Positions 7,680-8,505 of a stretch of 8,505 nucleotides of DNA are shown here, one piece after another; position 1 is the first letter of the stretch; each line of letters begins with the position of its first letter. The stretch is from contig JBKGZW010000123.1 in assembly GCA_046543225.1 (NCBI GenBank), positions 1 to 8,505 of the forward strand. The letters are read 5' to 3'. Below the pieces are notes generated by a model. The model was given only the letters and a program-made list of their open reading frames with translations, searched no databases and had not been told where the DNA came from. The translations under genes and the position numbers were made by a program. This DNA comes from SKKL01 sp046543225 (lineage in GTDB: Bacteria > Actinomycetota > Acidimicrobiia > Acidimicrobiales > SKKL01).

Positions 7680-8505
7680 ACAGGTGATCGTCGGTCGGTA
7701 GGTCGCCGTCGACGACCGCCGCCACCTGGGCCGAGTCGAGGCGCACGTCGCCGCTGATCGTGGTCGCGAACGCGGTGTCCGCCGCGTCGCGGCCCGTCGC
7801 GATCCGTACCAGCGACTGCCGGGGGGCCATGTGGGTGGGATCGAGGATCTCCCAACCCGACTCGGTGCACACCTCCACCACGGCGTGGAAGTCCATCGGG
7901 GACAGGCCGGGGGCATAGACCGACACCAGACGGGCCGGGATCCGCAGCGCCCGACACAGGCTGATGGCGAGGTGGGCGAAGTCCCGGCAGACCCCACGGT
8001 GGGTGAGCAGGGTGTCGACGGCGGTGTCGAGGGGGCCGGTCGATCCGGACTCGTAGCTGAGCCGGTCATGGACCCATGCGGTGATCGCTCGGGCCGTCGA
8101 CGCCCGGTCGGGTCCGGGCGGTGGTCCTTGTGGGAAGGTGGCCCGCGCGAAGCCTTCGAGTGCGTCGGATGGGCAGTAGCGGCTCTGGCGCATGGCGACC
8201 ACGATGTCCTCATCGATCTCAGGCACGGGCTCGACCACCGTGGGGCGGGCGGCGATGGTCGCCTCATAGCGCACCCGGAAGGGACCCGTGTCGACCCGAA
8301 CGAGATGGGTTCGTCCACCGGCGCCGTCGATCTCCTGCACGGGGAGGGCGTCGCCGGCACCATCGGTCACCTGCATCGACTCCGAATCCGGCGCTGATGC
8401 ATCCGACCCAGCGCTACCGGCGGCGGCGACGGCGAGCGCCAGGACCGATGGATCGATCGCGGTGAAGCCGAGCGTGCAGCGGACATGGCGTTGCGCCGGC
8501 TGGCC
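7660..8505 (-). CDS. Transglutaminase-like superfamily protein, 5'-partial
   Basis: The transglutaminase/papain-like core shows all three catalytic residues: Cys in HRGVCRDFAHLA (codon 7987-7989), His in MDFHAVVEV (7885-7887) and Asp in ILDPTHMAP (7840-7842). Before it lies RQSRYCPSDALEGFA, typical of the bacterial members with an N-terminal beta domain. ATG 8376 is the first visible start, but I read the frame as open through the window edge for 43 more codons (RCTLGFTAIDPSVLALAVAA, then an Ala/Ser/Gly/Asp-rich stretch). These resemble the family's N-terminal beta domain, so the real start is beyond 8505. Members act as cysteine proteases, amidases or protein crosslinkers; which applies here cannot be told. 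No secretion signal is visible in the part seen. It converges with the luciferase-like gene (13-base gap), so it is not in that operon and is probably functionally separate. Confidence 0.9.
   Translation of the reverse strand, partial: GQPAQRHVRCTLGFTAIDPSVLALAVAAAGSAGSDASAPDSESMQVTDGAGDALPVQEIDGAGGRTHLVRVDTGPFRVRYEATIAARPTVVEPVPEIDEDIVVAMRQSRYCPSDALEGFARATFPQGPPPGPDRASTARAITAWVHDRLSYESGSTGPLDTAVDTLLTHRGVCRDFAHLAISLCRALRIPARLVSVYAPGLSPMDFHAVVEVCTESGWEILDPTHMAPRQSLVRIATGRDAADTAFATTISGDVRLDSAQVAAVVDGDLPTDDHLSTVALA

Noticed and set aside
6150..8363. A 737-codon minus-strand frame across the luciferase-like and transglutaminase genes
   Set aside because: It conflicts with a clear luciferase-family gene on the other strand and a transglutaminase with an intact Cys-His-Asp triad in a different minus frame; composition is low complexity.

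Overview
The window is a gene-dense, high-GC stretch (by eye roughly two-thirds G+C) typical of an actinobacterium. The codon choice, G-rich ribosome binding sites, GTG starts, and pairing of TetR regulators with flavin monooxygenases suggest an Actinomycetota chromosome, perhaps an acidimicrobial or mycobacterial-type lineage. That placement is inference; there is no rRNA, tRNA or other marker gene here. Seven protein genes fill almost all of it. The largest gap is 86 bases and no stretch over 300 bases lacks a gene. I see no RNA gene, insertion sequence, CRISPR array or attachment site.

Layout. (1) Plus strand, 1-2645: the end of a metallo-beta-lactamase-fold protein that has lost most of its metal ligands, then a 597-residue type I Baeyer-Villiger monooxygenase (BVMO). 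The two are 36 bases apart and probably form one operon. (2) Minus strand, 5234-2663: a TetR-family regulator followed 46 bases later by a 641-residue BVMO of the 4-hydroxyacetophenone monooxygenase (HapE) type. The two BVMO genes converge tail to tail with a 17-base gap. (3) Plus strand, 5321-7646: an unfamiliar protein with two ExxH motifs and other helix-borne Glu/His (a candidate diiron oxidase), followed after one base by a luciferase-like flavin monooxygenase. (4) Minus strand, 8505-7660: a transglutaminase-fold protein whose 5' end lies beyond the window.

The regulatory centre is the divergent TetR/diiron intergenic region. It holds a perfect 8-base inverted repeat with a 6-base spacer (5260-5281), placed to control both divergent transcription units. 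The reading I favour is a small TetR-controlled oxygenase locus. One side makes an aryl- or alkyl-ketone BVMO. The other makes a putative diiron enzyme plus a luciferase-like monooxygenase, which could hydroxylate a substrate upstream of, or parallel to, ketone-to-ester oxidation. The neighbouring BVMO operon would add a second ketone specificity. No esterase, alcohol dehydrogenase or flavin reductase is visible, so any pathway is incomplete here and the substrate cannot be named. The transglutaminase gene is convergent and probably unrelated.
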